Shown: positions 1-11,866 of the stretch, piece by piece | Layout of the letters: each line of letters starts with the position of its first letter | How positions within the stretch are numbered: position 1 is the first letter of the stretch | Assembly: GCA_028345095.1 (NCBI GenBank) | Contig: JAOMCQ010000005.1 | Location: forward strand, 1-57,574 | From: Candidatus Nitrosopelagicus sp. | Lineage (GTDB): Archaea; Thermoproteota; Nitrososphaeria; Nitrososphaerales; Nitrosopumilaceae | Length of the DNA stretch: 57,574 nucleotides | Direction of reading: 5' to 3' | Translations under genes and position numbers: made by a program | Notes under the pieces: generated by a model | What the model was told of the DNA's origin: nothing | The model's input: the letters and a program-made list of their open reading frames with translations, nothing else | Databases searched by the model: none

Positions 1-74
1 GTAGACTAAGACTAATAATTTTAAATTAATTTTCTTAACAATCTATTATCGAGTAACTACTATTTTTTTTTATT

Positions 75-150
75 TTAATTTTAAAAACAAAATGTATCTT
101 GTGTAAATTTAATTTAAAAATTGAATTTGATATACCTAGTTTACACTAGG
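75..150 (-). terminator. possible terminator after the 23S rRNA
   Basis: Downstream of the 23S gene on the minus strand lies a hairpin at 135-150 with a 6-bp stem (CCTAGT/ACTAGG) and a 4-nt loop. It is followed on the transcribed strand by a T-rich stretch around 80-100. Archaeal termination relies mainly on T-rich tracts, so this is a plausible end for the rRNA operon. No 5S rRNA is seen between here and the window edge. Confidence 0.35.
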
Positions 151-168
151 GGAATCAAAAAATGAAAC

Positions 169-185
169 GCCATGCATGTGTCTTT
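169..185 (-). other. 23S processing stem, 3' arm
   Basis: These 17 bases are complementary to 3221-3237 on the other side of the 23S gene, with a single G-U wobble. They would form a continuous helix around the 23S precursor. Archaeal rRNA precursors are cut from such stems by the splicing endonuclease at bulge-helix-bulge motifs. The pairing is seen directly; the processing role is family knowledge. Confidence 0.8.
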
Positions 186-189
186 CTAT

Positions 190-3205
<3,016 letters not shown>

Positions 3206-3220
3206 GGCCACAATTTACAC

Positions 3221-3237
3221 AAGACACATGCATGACG
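3221..3237 (-). other. 23S processing stem, 5' arm
   Basis: Pairs with 169-185 over 17 positions to enclose the 23S precursor in a helix. It lies in the 16S-23S spacer just before the estimated 23S 5' end, as expected for the archaeal excision stem. Confidence 0.8.
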
Positions 3238-3310
3238 ATCATTGCCGAACTAGTGCGGTAGTCGGCTACATCCTTCTTACATCATTTTCATGATGTAATG
3301 CATCGATGGT

Positions 3311-3334
3311 GATGCAAAGATTATGTGCTTTCCG
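3311..3334 (-). other. 16S processing stem, 3' arm
   Basis: Pairs with 4879-4902 over 24 positions, with two G-U wobbles and one A-A mismatch. Together they enclose the 16S precursor. The arm lies 12 nt beyond the mature 16S 3' end. The remainder of the spacer (3238-3310) shows no tRNA. Confidence 0.8.
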
Positions 3335-3345
3335 TAATTCTTTCT

Positions 3346-4817
<1,472 letters not shown>

Positions 4818-4878
4818 CTATATTATTTTATTTTCAAAGTACATTTTTTGCACAACTAATTTCTATTATTGGAATTAA

Positions 4879-4902
4879 CGGAATGCACATAATCTTCACA
4901 TC
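4879..4902 (-). other. 16S processing stem, 5' arm
   Basis: Complementary to 3311-3334 beyond the 16S 3' end. It sits in the leader about 60 nt before the mature 16S 5' end. The long helix is typical of the archaeal pre-16S excision stem. Confidence 0.8.
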
Positions 4903-5049
4903 TCAGATTTGATCATTATGATCAGATCCTCATTTTGTATGCGTAACTGGAGGCCTCTAAATCACAAAATGGCATCTTGCCATACTTCATCAAAGGCGCC
5001 GCCAAAGCGTTACGTATGCGAAAATTTGAGTTGCTGAAGGCATTATAAA
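4903..5049 (-). promoter_or_regulatory. rRNA operon promoter and leader
   Basis: The 307-nt gap between 16S and the aminotransferase gene holds the rRNA leader. On the minus strand a TATA-like TTTATAATG lies at 5041-5049, predicting initiation near 5015-5020 and a leader of about 200 nt. The leader contains local self-complementarity: CGTAAC/GTTACG at 4942-4947 with 5009-5014, and a hairpin ATGGCA-TCT-TGCCAT at 4969-4983. The initiation site is inferred from spacing only. Confidence 0.5.
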
Positions 5050-5091
5050 CCATTCAAAATATAGGCGTAAACGGTCATTCTTGGCGATCAG

Positions 5092-5100
5092 TAATATAAT
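5092..5100 (+). promoter_or_regulatory. TATA box of the class III aminotransferase gene
   Basis: TAATATAAT lies about 29 nt before the ATG at 5125. With normal archaeal spacing, transcription would begin at or within a few bases of the start codon, implying a leaderless mRNA. It is back-to-back with the rRNA promoter. Confidence 0.5.
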
Positions 5101-5124
5101 GAAAGAAGCGAAAATAGGTAGGAT

Positions 5125-6438
5125 ATGACTAGTGTACAAGAGGCTTATAGGAAAAAAACAAGAAAGTCTGCAAAATTATTTACAAAAGCAAAAAAGGTTC
5201 ACATTAATGGAGTACATCATAATATTAGATTTTTTGAGCCATACCCATTTATCACAAAATCTGCAGAAGGTAAATTTCTCACAGATGTTGATTCTAACAA
5301 ATATGTCGATTACTGGATGGGGCACTGGAGTTTAATTTTAGGACATGCACAAAAACAAATTCAGAAAAAAGCAATAGGACAATTAAAGAAAGGTTGGATG
5401 CACGGAACATCAAATGAAAATGCAATCCTACTTTCAGAGAAAATTTCAAAAGTAGTTCCAGTAGCAGAAAAGATACGTTATGCATCAACGGGTACAGAAG
5501 CCACAATGTATTCAGTTAGATTAGCACGTGCAGTAACTGGCAAAAAAATTATTGCAAAAATTGATGGAGGATGGCACGGATATACAACAGATTTGTTAAA
5601 GACTGTAAACTGGCCATTTGATGTTTCAGAAAGTCAAGGATTAACAGATGAGGAACATATAGTATCCCTGCCTCTAAACAATTTACAAGAATCATTAAAA
5701 ATTTTAAATTCAGTGAAAAATGATTTGGCAGGAGTTTTGATTGAACCTGTGTTGGGAGGAGGTGGAGCAATACCAGCCACACAAGAATATCTTAAAGGAA
5801 TACAAGAAATGGTAAAAACAAATAATGCATTATTCATGCTAGATGAGATTGTTACAGGATTTCGATTTAGGTATGGATGTATTTATCCAACTATGAAACT
5901 TGATCCAGATATAGTAACACTTGGAAAAATTGTAGGTGGAGGATTTCCAATTGGAGTAATTTGTGGGAAAGATGAAATTATGGAACATGCTAACACCTCT
6001 GTAAATTCAAAAAAGAGTAGAACATACATTGGAGGAGGAACATTTTCTGCAAATCCATTAACAATGATAGCTGGAGATACAACACTGAATGTTTTGAAAA
6101 ATAAGAAAAATTCACTTTACAAAAAATTAGATAATCTTGGAAGAGATACTACAAAAATGCTAAAGAATGTGTTTTCAGATGAAGTTATTGTTACAGGTAA
6201 AGGATCATTATTCATGACACATTTTCCAAGAAATGGAATGACGAAAATTAACAATGCTGCAGATGTTGCAAAATGTGATTCAACAAAGCTATTCAATTAT
6301 CATTTTGAAATGATGACAAGAAATGGAATTTTCTTTTTGCCAGGAAAATTAGGGGCATTTTCAGATGTACATTCTACTTCAGATGTAAAAAACATGAAAA
6401 AGGCTACAGAAAATTTTGTGTCAAATTTAAAGAGATAG
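5125..6438 (+). CDS. class III PLP aminotransferase, glutamate-1-semialdehyde aminomutase-like
   Basis: A 437-residue fold-type I PLP enzyme of aminotransferase class III. The phosphate-binding motif STGTEA is at 121-126, the cofactor Asp in [10 protein letters not shown] at about 238-247, and the Schiff-base lysine is K268 in [13 protein letters not shown]. The last motif and overall length fit the HemL family, which converts glutamate-1-semialdehyde to 5-aminolevulinate. However, no other tetrapyrrole gene is nearby and the active-site loop differs enough that a paralogue with another amino acid substrate is possible. ATG start 29 nt after a TATA box. The nitroreductase gene follows after 34 nt and may be co-transcribed. 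Confidence 0.8.
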   Translation: MTSVQEAYRKKTRKSAKLFTKAKKVHINGVHHNIRFFEPYPFITKSAEGKFLTDVDSNKYVDYWMGHWSLILGHAQKQIQKKAIGQLKKGWMHGTSNENAILLSEKISKVVPVAEKIRYASTGTEATMYSVRLARAVTGKKIIAKIDGGWHGYTTDLLKTVNWPFDVSESQGLTDEEHIVSLPLNNLQESLKILNSVKNDLAGVLIEPVLGGGGAIPATQEYLKGIQEMVKTNNALFMLDEIVTGFRFRYGCIYPTMKLDPDIVTLGKIVGGGFPIGVICGKDEIMEHANTSVNSKKSRTYIGGGTFSANPLTMIAGDTTLNVLKNKKNSLYKKLDNLGRDTTKMLKNVFSDEVIVTGKGSLFMTHFPRNGMTKINNAADVAKCDSTKLFNYHFEMMTRNGIFFLPGKLGAFSDVHSTSDVKNMKKATENFVSNLKR

Positions 6439-6472
6439 GGAAATTTTTTATCTCAATGATTAAAGATGATTT

Positions 6473-7126
6473 ATGGACAAAAAAATAGACACTAGACGTT
6501 CATGGCCAAAAGGGTATGAACCAAAGGAAGAAACTGAAGAAGATCTATCAGCAAGGCTGGGATTATTAGAAACCATTCTAAAATCAAAACCAGAAAAAAA
6601 AGCAAGTACAGATATTTTTAAGGTAATGGCATCAAGAAGGTCAACCAGAAAATTTTCTAAAAATCCCGTAGAGAAATGGAAGATTGACAAAATTTTAGCT
6701 GCTGCAGATACTGCACCAACTGCAGGAAATTTTCAGGGATTTGAGATTTTTTACATTAGTGATAAGAAAACAAAAGAGGAGCTTGTAAAAGCTTCAAACA
6801 ATCAACCTTATGTGAATACACCATTAGTTCTAGTATTTTGTATGAATCCATCTAGGGTAAAACTTGATTTTTCTCCAAAAGTTATAATGAAATTCTCAAT
6901 TCAAGATGCTACACTTGCTGCTGCATATTCTCAATTAGCCGCATCTGCATTAGGGTTAAGTAGTATTTGGATTGGCATGTTTGATGAGGAGAAGGTAAAA
7001 GAGATTATAGGAACAGAACTTAGGCCAACGTCAATACTATGCATTGGATATCCAATTAAAAAAAGACCTGCAAAATTAAGAAGACAATTAAAAGAACTTA
7101 TTCATGTAGTGGAAAGAAAAGACTAG
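6473..7126 (+). CDS. nitroreductase-family FMN oxidoreductase
   Basis: A 217-residue protein with an N-terminal stretch of about 50 charged residues ahead of the nitroreductase domain. The FMN phosphate-binding motif SRRSTRKF is at 54-61, followed by the family motif APTAGNFQGFE and a C-terminal IGYPIKKRP segment typical of the family. Such enzymes are FMN-dependent, usually dimeric, and use NAD(P)H; the substrate cannot be told. It follows the aminotransferase gene by 34 nt on the same strand. Its stop codon lies in the palindrome CTAG and is shared with the stop of the convergent gene, a 4-nt overlap. Confidence 0.88.
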   Translation: MDKKIDTRRSWPKGYEPKEETEEDLSARLGLLETILKSKPEKKASTDIFKVMASRRSTRKFSKNPVEKWKIDKILAAADTAPTAGNFQGFEIFYISDKKTKEELVKASNNQPYVNTPLVLVFCMNPSRVKLDFSPKVIMKFSIQDATLAAAYSQLAASALGLSSIWIGMFDEEKVKEIIGTELRPTSILCIGYPIKKRPAKLRRQLKELIHVVERKD

Positions 7127-7524
7127 TCGTCAGCAAGAGTTTTTGTAAATCCAGATGAATCATCTGAAAATATTTTAACTACATTTTCTGCTAGTTTCTC
7201 AATGTCTAAACCTGGTTCAGCAGATATTAGAAGTATGTTTGTAGTAACAGGAAATGGAAAACTGATTAAGATTACCTTATCCCTTCTAGATGCAATATAA
7301 TTTAATGCGCCAAGTGAATTGTTTAGTTCATCAGTTCTTAGTGAAACGGTTAATGCAAATTTATAAAAATCATGTAGTTTTGCTTCATCACCTTCATATG
7401 GATTAACTCCTTCAGTGAAACCACCTGCAATTTTTTTTCCTTCATGATTAATGATTGCTGCAAATCTTACACCATTATGATGTTGAATTTCAGTACATCG
7501 TGGATCATAAACAGAATCAGTCAT
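7123..7524 (-). CDS. small Roadblock/LC7-like protein (DUF6659-type)
   Basis: A 133-residue soluble protein. The pattern RFAAIINHEGKKIAGG near the N-terminus followed by alternating strands and helices suggests a profilin/Roadblock-like fold. It resembles the protein at 20821-21192: both share RFA(A/S)II, an LG-x-x-x-Y segment, a basic-acidic-K-V turn and a C-terminal EP-x-L-x-I segment. The DUF6659 name is from memory and not checked. It is probably leaderless, with an AT-rich TATA-like stretch at about 7545-7557. Function unknown; an adaptor or signalling role is only a guess. Confidence 0.72.
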   Translation of the reverse strand: MTDSVYDPRCTEIQHHNGVRFAAIINHEGKKIAGGFTEGVNPYEGDEAKLHDFYKFALTVSLRTDELNNSLGALNYIASRRDKVILISFPFPVTTNILLISAEPGLDIEKLAENVVKIFSDDSSGFTKTLADD

Positions 7525-7571
7525 AATTAATTAAGAAATTAAGAGTATAATAATTATAGTGAGGACAGAAT

Positions 7572-7641
7572 GGCATCTGCCGTTATACGCAGGAGTTAAC
7601 GCGTATTGGATTTTAAGCAGAGGTGCCCCCCACTAAAGTGG
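7572..7641. ncRNA. candidate structured RNA between small genes
   Basis: A GC-richer island in an AT-rich gap. GGCATCTGC (7572-7580) pairs with GCAGA-GG-TGCC (7617-7627) as a 9-bp stem with a 2-nt bulge. Inside it, ATACGC (7585-7590) pairs with GCGTAT (7601-7606) around a 10-nt loop. A further hairpin CCAC-TAAA-GTGG follows at 7630-7641. A TATA-like stretch about 25 nt upstream on the plus strand (7543-7557) would suit a plus-strand transcript, but the strand is uncertain. It has no known C/D, H/ACA, tRNA or 5S signature. It resembles the element at 11376-11459. Confidence 0.45.
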
Positions 7642-7672
7642 TTTGAACATTTCTCTAATAAAAAGTAAAGTA

Positions 7673-7789
7673 TTATTGAACTGCAACTAATTTTTCTTTT
7701 TTGGATTTTGCATCTTTTCTCATTTTTGCAATAACATTAGCTAACATTTGCTGTTGAATTGCTTCTAAATCTTCACAGACGCTACTCAT
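7673..7789 (-). CDS. 38-residue hypothetical protein
   Basis: A short reading frame starting at an ATG at 7789 that overlaps the end of the upstream 123-residue gene (stop at 7782-7784). It encodes a Gln- and Lys-rich, probably helical peptide beginning MSSVCEDLEAIQQQ and ending in a basic KSKKEKLVAVQ. The tight overlap with the upstream gene argues for translational coupling and a real gene, but the length makes the call tentative. Function unknown. Confidence 0.5.
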   Translation of the reverse strand: MSSVCEDLEAIQQQMLANVIAKMRKDAKSKKEKLVAVQ

Positions 7790-8153
7790 CTTCATCTTCA
7801 TCCTCGAATCTCCAATTTTTTAATAACTGTTTTCTTAAGTCTTGAACTTGTTTTTCATCTAAAACTTTACCTGTGTTTTTATCTACTGGGACTACATTCA
7901 TTCCATTTAGTTTGTACTCAACGTCATAAAGAGATAGTTTTGATTTCTCTTGTAATACTGGAACTCCATCTTCATCAACTGCACGATCCACGTCAAAAGG
8001 CTCTTCTTCATCCATATCACGATGCATGTAACTAGAAGTCACATCACCCTTTTTTGGAATAAATTTTTTAGCAATAGCCTTTTCAATTTCGAGTGTAGTT
8101 TCATTTTCATGATATAGACGTCTTCCAGTCTCATCTTCTACAAATTCAGGCAT
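7782..8153 (-). CDS. conserved-looking acidic hypothetical protein
   Basis: A 123-residue very acidic soluble protein ending in an EDEDEDE tail. There is no Cys pair, signal peptide or membrane segment. The sequence has a long helical middle (about residues 22-40) and a KLSLYDVEYKLNGMNVVPVDK strand segment near 84-104. It lies in a minus-strand run with the 74-residue membrane protein upstream (24 nt apart) and the 38-residue gene that overlaps its stop. I do not recognise a family. Confidence 0.7.
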   Translation of the reverse strand: MPEFVEDETGRRLYHENETTLEIEKAIAKKFIPKKGDVTSSYMHRDMDEEEPFDVDRAVDEDGVPVLQEKSKLSLYDVEYKLNGMNVVPVDKNTGKVLDEKQVQDLRKQLLKNWRFEDEDEDE

Positions 8154-8177
8154 AACTCTCGTCTAACTCATGTGTAT

Positions 8178-8402
8178 TTAATTTTTGGCGTCTCTGAAAA
8201 AGAATTTGAAAAGTGCTTCACGTCTGCCCTTTTTGCTCATATTTCTTGTAAGAACTCTATATACTACATATGCCAAACCGATGGAAGCAACGATCGTATA
8301 TCCAATACATGATGGATCCTCATAACACGGCGTACCTACAATTTTATTTTTTATTGCAAACATCGATGGAAGTAAGATTGCATCTAATCCACATGAATCC
8401 AT
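8178..8402 (-). CDS. small single-pass membrane protein
   Basis: A 74-residue protein with one clear hydrophobic segment at about residues 33-50, a Cys-containing N-terminal half (Cys at 4, 26 and 32) and a basic C-terminal tail that should face the cytoplasm. No family recognised. The 42-residue protein at 15356-15484 has the same general plan (Cys-Gly near the N-terminus, one membrane segment, basic tail). The 112 nt upstream to the phnE stop shows nothing I can name. Confidence 0.6.
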   Translation of the reverse strand: MDSCGLDAILLPSMFAIKNKIVGTPCYEDPSCIGYTIVASIGLAYVVYRVLTRNMSKKGRREALFKFFFRDAKN

Positions 8403-8514
8403 ATTTGGTATTAGTTTTATGATTAAAAAATTTGGCGGATTTGATTAGTTACTGAAACATGCTTTATCAAGAGTATCACATGTCTTTATGATATGACTAC
8501 ACCCCGTTACAATA

Positions 8515-9306
8515 CTAATTTGTTTTAACTTTAACTTGTTGACCATGTTGTGCTTTCATTATGTATTTATCACGGATTTTTACACTTACCCAATCAATTA
8601 CAAGAACAGTGATTAAAACAACTAGCATGAAAACTGCAGCTTTTCCATATTCAAAAAATTTAATGTAGTTTATAATATAAAATCCAATTCCACCTGCACC
8701 TACAATTCCAAGTATGCTAGTCTGTCTTACATTGTAATCAAACATGTACAATATCTGACTTAGAAGATGTGGTGCAGATTCAGGAATTATTACATAACGA
8801 ATTAGCTGAAGTTTTGACAAACCAATGGCAGTGGTTGCTTCTACAGGATCATAGTCAATAGCTTCAATTGATTCGTATTGTAGTTTACTGATAAATCCTA
8901 TAGTGTATAATGTAATAGCAAGAATACCAGCAAAAGGTCCAAGACCAACAACAATGACAAAAAGAATGGCCCAAAGAATAGAAGGAAAGGTTCTAGTTGC
9001 AGCCAACAATGCACGTAAAGGTGCATACACGTATTTACTAGAAATATTTCTTGCTGCAAAGATACTTAGAGGTAAAGAAATTACAACACCAAGAATTGTA
9101 CCAATAAATGCCATTTCAATTGTTTCAAGCATTGCCCAAAATGCGGTTCCCCAATGTTCAGATTCAAACTCAGTCATTTCTTTTAGAACTATTCCAAGGT
9201 TGGGTAACCCCTCAGCAAATGCAATAGGATCTACACCGACATCATAAGACATTACAACCACAACTGCAATTATGGCACCAATTAGGAGATTATTTTTTGG
9301 GTTCAT
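8515..9306 (-). CDS. phnE: phosphonate-type ABC transporter permease
   Basis: A 263-residue inner-membrane permease with about six membrane segments. The EAA loop that contacts the ATPase is visible as EATTAIGLSKLQLIRYVI near residues 155-172. Length and sequence style fit the PhnE family, which moves phosphonates or related phosphorus oxyanions. Its start overlaps the end of phnC by 17 nt, so the two are translationally coupled. No C-P lyase or phosphonatase gene lies in the window, so the imported compound (phosphonate, phosphite or phosphate) cannot be assigned. Confidence 0.9.
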   Translation of the reverse strand: MNPKNNLLIGAIIAVVVVMSYDVGVDPIAFAEGLPNLGIVLKEMTEFESEHWGTAFWAMLETIEMAFIGTILGVVISLPLSIFAARNISSKYVYAPLRALLAATRTFPSILWAILFVIVVGLGPFAGILAITLYTIGFISKLQYESIEAIDYDPVEATTAIGLSKLQLIRYVIIPESAPHLLSQILYMFDYNVRQTSILGIVGAGGIGFYIINYIKFFEYGKAAVFMLVVLITVLVIDWVSVKIRDKYIMKAQHGQQVKVKTN

Positions 9307-10117
9307 TATACATCTCCCAAATTTCTTTCTTAGTCATATCACCTGTTTGAAAATCAATTATTTTTTCACCTTCAACACCAAGTTCAAGTACTTTATCTCC
9401 ATCTTTGATTACTGCAACTCGATTTGCATATTCTAGAGCCAGATTCATGTCATGATGTATCATTATAGCAGTTAGATTGAATTTTTTTTGTGCATCTCTA
9501 ATTACAGTCATTATTTCTCTAGCAGTTACAGCATCTAATTCCGAGACAATTTCATCTGCCAATAAAATATCAGGATTTTGCATTAATGCACGAGCAATAG
9601 CAACACGACGTTTTTCACCACCACTGAGCATGTGTACCTTACGATTAGATTTTTCATGTAATCCTACTAATTTTAAGATATCATGTGCATGTTGAATTTC
9701 TTCTTTTGGGAAATTTTTAAAAAATGAGTTAATAGAATTTAATCTTGGTAACCCACCAATCATCACATTATCTAATACACTAGAATTTTTTACTAAGCCT
9801 AATGTTTGTGGAATATATCCAATTTTTGAGATTGATTTTTTATATTGTTTATTTTTAAGATCTGGTTTTTGATAGTTATACAATACGACACCATCACTCG
9901 GAATCATCATTCCGTTCATCAATTTCAATAAAGTGGATTTACCAGAACCAGAAGCTCCAACAATTGCATAATTAGTACCTCGTTCAACATTCATTGATAC
10001 ATTTTTCAGAACAAAACTTTTTGAGTCGTAAGAGGCAGATACATTTCTCATTTGTATAACCGATAAAGTTGCAATGGAGGAAAAAGATGCAGTGTTTTGG
10101 ACATCCATAACTATCAA
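9290..10117 (-). CDS. phnC: phosphonate-type ABC transporter ATP-binding protein
   Basis: A 275-residue ABC ATPase. Walker A GASGSGKST is at about 54-62, the signature LSGGEKRRVAIARA at about 164-177 and Walker B ILLADE at about 184-189. The C-terminal half and gene order match PhnC. A second ATG three codons downstream is an alternative start. It lies 114 nt downstream of phnD; that gap carries an 18-bp palindrome (10165-10182) nearly identical to one before phnD, suggesting its own regulation as well as read-through from phnD. Confidence 0.92.
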   Translation of the reverse strand: MIVMDVQNTASFSSIATLSVIQMRNVSASYDSKSFVLKNVSMNVERGTNYAIVGASGSGKSTLLKLMNGMMIPSDGVVLYNYQKPDLKNKQYKKSISKIGYIPQTLGLVKNSSVLDNVMIGGLPRLNSINSFFKNFPKEEIQHAHDILKLVGLHEKSNRKVHMLSGGEKRRVAIARALMQNPDILLADEIVSELDAVTAREIMTVIRDAQKKFNLTAIMIHHDMNLALEYANRVAVIKDGDKVLELGVEGEKIIDFQTGDMTKKEIWEMYNEPKK

Positions 10118-10164
10118 GATTTGTCATCAGATCTAAGCAATAAATCTAGATGAAATCACTCCCT

Positions 10165-10182
10165 ATTCTAAGAATTTAGAAT
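10165..10182 (-). promoter_or_regulatory. candidate operator before phnC
   Basis: An imperfect palindrome ATTCTAAGAATTTAGAAT on the plus strand, 48-65 nt before the phnC start. The same element with two differences is found at 11293-11310 before phnD. Matching palindromes before two genes of one transporter suggest a common DNA-binding regulator. No regulator gene is adjacent. Confidence 0.5.
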
Positions 10183-10231
10183 GAGAATTTGTGCGTGAGA
10201 AAATTGGTTAGTAATAAAAAAAGAAAAATGA

Positions 10232-11239
10232 TTATTTTGGTGCGTCGTAGTTTTTCTTATCAAATGTTGCCTGTTCAATTCCAGGTAACAAATCAAGATA
10301 TTGTCCAAAGTCTCCTATGTGCATTTCAGCAGTTGTTGGTAACAATGCATCAGCGCCATAAACATCTTTGAGGATTTGGTTGTTATCTTGGTGATTGAGT
10401 TTGACCATTGAATCTACCAAGTGTTGTTTTGTTTCAGATGATAAATCATTAGAAACTACAAACACGTGAGATGGTACTAATCCAAGTGTGTCAACTTTTT
10501 TGAGTTGTGCTTGCTGTTCAGGTGTTAGATATTTTCCTGGTGCTATATCAGAGCCAAATGCCATTTCAACAGAACCATTCAAAAGCAATTCTAAGGCTGC
10601 TTTGTATCCACCACCAAATGCATGGTACTCAAATGAGTTATCCAATGCTTGTTTCAATGCAACTATATCGTCACCTTCAACAGTAACTAAACCTCGATCT
10701 ACAAGAGTTCCCATAGGTCGGATGAATCCAGATGAACCAGTGATGCTAGTAAATGCAACTTTGTTTCCAACTGCTTCATCAATAGATGAATAGTTAGAAT
10801 CGGCTCTCTGCCATACTGTTGCATAATATCCGACTTTGCCTTTCTTTACTTCAGCCATTACAACTTCAGCATTTGCTCTGTCGTGTGCAATCCAGCCAGG
10901 TCCTGTATCCATAAATGCTGCATGAATATGTCCAAATCTCAATCCTTCAATTATTGTTTCATAGTTAGATGGAACAACAACTTCAACTTCGACTTTACCA
11001 TCAAATTCAGATTCCACGAAACGTGCAAGTGTTTCAGCTTTTGGCGTGAGAACATCTGCTTTTTCAGATGGAATGAATCCGATTGTTATTTTATCAATAC
11101 CATAATCTACTGATTCAGTCTGCATCATAGGTACTGGTGCAGTTTGTTCAATTCCAGAATCAGTTGGTATGAAAAATCCGATTGCAATACCAATGGCAAG
11201 TGTGCCAATAGCAATTCCTGCAATTTTTCCGCTAGACAT
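10232..11239 (-). CDS. phnD: phosphonate-type ABC transporter substrate-binding protein
   Basis: A 335-residue periplasmic-type binding protein. An N-terminal hydrophobic segment (residues 5-25, KIAGIAIGTLAIGIAIGFF) anchors or exports it. It is followed by a PhnD-type domain with characteristic TLARFVESEFDGKVEV, a GHIHAAFMDTGPGW segment and an AFTSITGSSGFIRPMG segment. It lacks a lipobox Cys, so it is probably tethered by the uncleaved N-terminal helix. It is first in phnD-phnC-phnE. An ATATAAAATA TATA element at about 11284-11294 is directly next to the candidate operator. Confidence 0.92.
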   Translation of the reverse strand: MSSGKIAGIAIGTLAIGIAIGFFIPTDSGIEQTAPVPMMQTESVDYGIDKITIGFIPSEKADVLTPKAETLARFVESEFDGKVEVEVVVPSNYETIIEGLRFGHIHAAFMDTGPGWIAHDRANAEVVMAEVKKGKVGYYATVWQRADSNYSSIDEAVGNKVAFTSITGSSGFIRPMGTLVDRGLVTVEGDDIVALKQALDNSFEYHAFGGGYKAALELLLNGSVEMAFGSDIAPGKYLTPEQQAQLKKVDTLGLVPSHVFVVSNDLSSETKQHLVDSMVKLNHQDNNQILKDVYGADALLPTTAEMHIGDFGQYLDLLPGIEQATFDKKNYDAPK

Positions 11240-11292
11240 AAAAATTTCACTTAGTCAAAGCTAATTAAACTAATAGCGATTTCTTATTTTAT

Positions 11293-11310
11293 ATTCCAAG
11301 AATGTAGAAT
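11293..11310 (-). promoter_or_regulatory. candidate operator before phnD
   Basis: The plus-strand sequence ATTCCAAGAATGTAGAAT matches the palindrome before phnC at 16 of 18 positions in the same orientation. It abuts the upstream edge of the phnD TATA element (about 11284-11294), a position where a bound regulator would block or assist TBP/TFB binding. Confidence 0.5.
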
Positions 11311-11375
11311 AAGTCTTAGTAATAAAATCATATTTTCAAATCTATTTTTAATAATTAATGAATTGACATTGAATA

Positions 11376-11459
11376 TGCCGTTAGTGATACAGCATTCGTA
11401 TGCTTTGATCTAAAACCAGAATTACATGTCGTCAACTACTGGAAGTATTGCTAACGGCA
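11376..11459. ncRNA. candidate structured RNA upstream of phnD
   Basis: The 291-nt gap between phnD and the next gene contains TGCCGTTAG (11376-11384), which pairs perfectly with CTAACGGCA (11451-11459). Inside are a hairpin AGCAT-TCGT-ATGCT (11391-11404) and a short CCAG/CTGG stem (11416-11419/11439-11442), giving a three-way-junction shape. A TATA-like TTTTTAATAATT at about 11345-11356 is placed to start a plus-strand transcript near 11373. It shares TGCCGTTA and a TTKGATYT-like segment with the element at 7572-7641. It is not a tRNA: no T-arm is present. Confidence 0.45.
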
Positions 11460-11530
11460 CTTTCCAATTAATTAGAATATGAATTTGAAAAGTACACTGA
11501 ATTTTAATATCCTACTAAGTATAATTTTTC

Positions 11531-11842
11531 ATGGCAGATAAATCACCATATGTTCTAGTTAGTGTTTTCAAAGAAGATGCAAACGAACAAGACGTGTCAC
11601 AAGCAGCAGGAAAGATTGCTGCTATAATTGACGACTGGAATGGTCAAGGAAATATGATTTGGAGTGGTTCTTTTGATGATAATAAGACTGCAATGTCAGT
11701 TATTGAAGGGGACAAAGCAGAAGCTGAAAAATTCTTCAACGGATACAATGAAGCATGCAAATCATTTCTTTCATCATATTTGTATCAGTGGGACGCAATG
11801 CCTCTTTTGTCATTATTAGGACAAAAACAAGCATCCCAATAA
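11531..11842 (+). CDS. hypothetical protein, possibly ferredoxin-like fold
   Basis: A 103-residue soluble protein with no signal peptide. The order strand (PYVLVSVFK), helix (DVSQAAGKIAAIIDDW), strand (MIWSGSFD), strand (TAMSVIEG), helix (KAEAEKFFNGYNEAC) would suit a small alpha/beta ferredoxin-like fold, which is an inference only. A TATA-like stretch TTTTAATAT lies about 28 nt before the ATG, so the mRNA is probably leaderless. No family recognised. Confidence 0.75.
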   Translation: MADKSPYVLVSVFKEDANEQDVSQAAGKIAAIIDDWNGQGNMIWSGSFDDNKTAMSVIEGDKAEAEKFFNGYNEACKSFLSSYLYQWDAMPLLSLLGQKQASQ

Positions 11843-11866
11843 TTATTAATTTACCACAATATTTTT

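Noticed and set aside
1-160. 5S rRNA downstream of the 23S
   Set aside because: The region is AT-rich with only a terminator-like hairpin; no 5S helices are visible. 5S is often unlinked in this phylum.
3238-3310. tRNA-Ala in the 16S-23S spacer
   Set aside because: No cloverleaf or T-arm is present; the spacer contains only processing-stem sequence.
5125-6438. Firm assignment as hemL
   Set aside because: Class III aminotransferase motifs are clear, but no heme gene context; left as HemL-like.
8403-8514. C/D-box RNA near ATGATATGA
   Set aside because: No correctly ordered C and D boxes on either strand.
11376-11459. tRNA or split tRNA
   Set aside because: Outer stem is 9 bp and no TTC-containing T-loop or anticodon arm is present on either strand.
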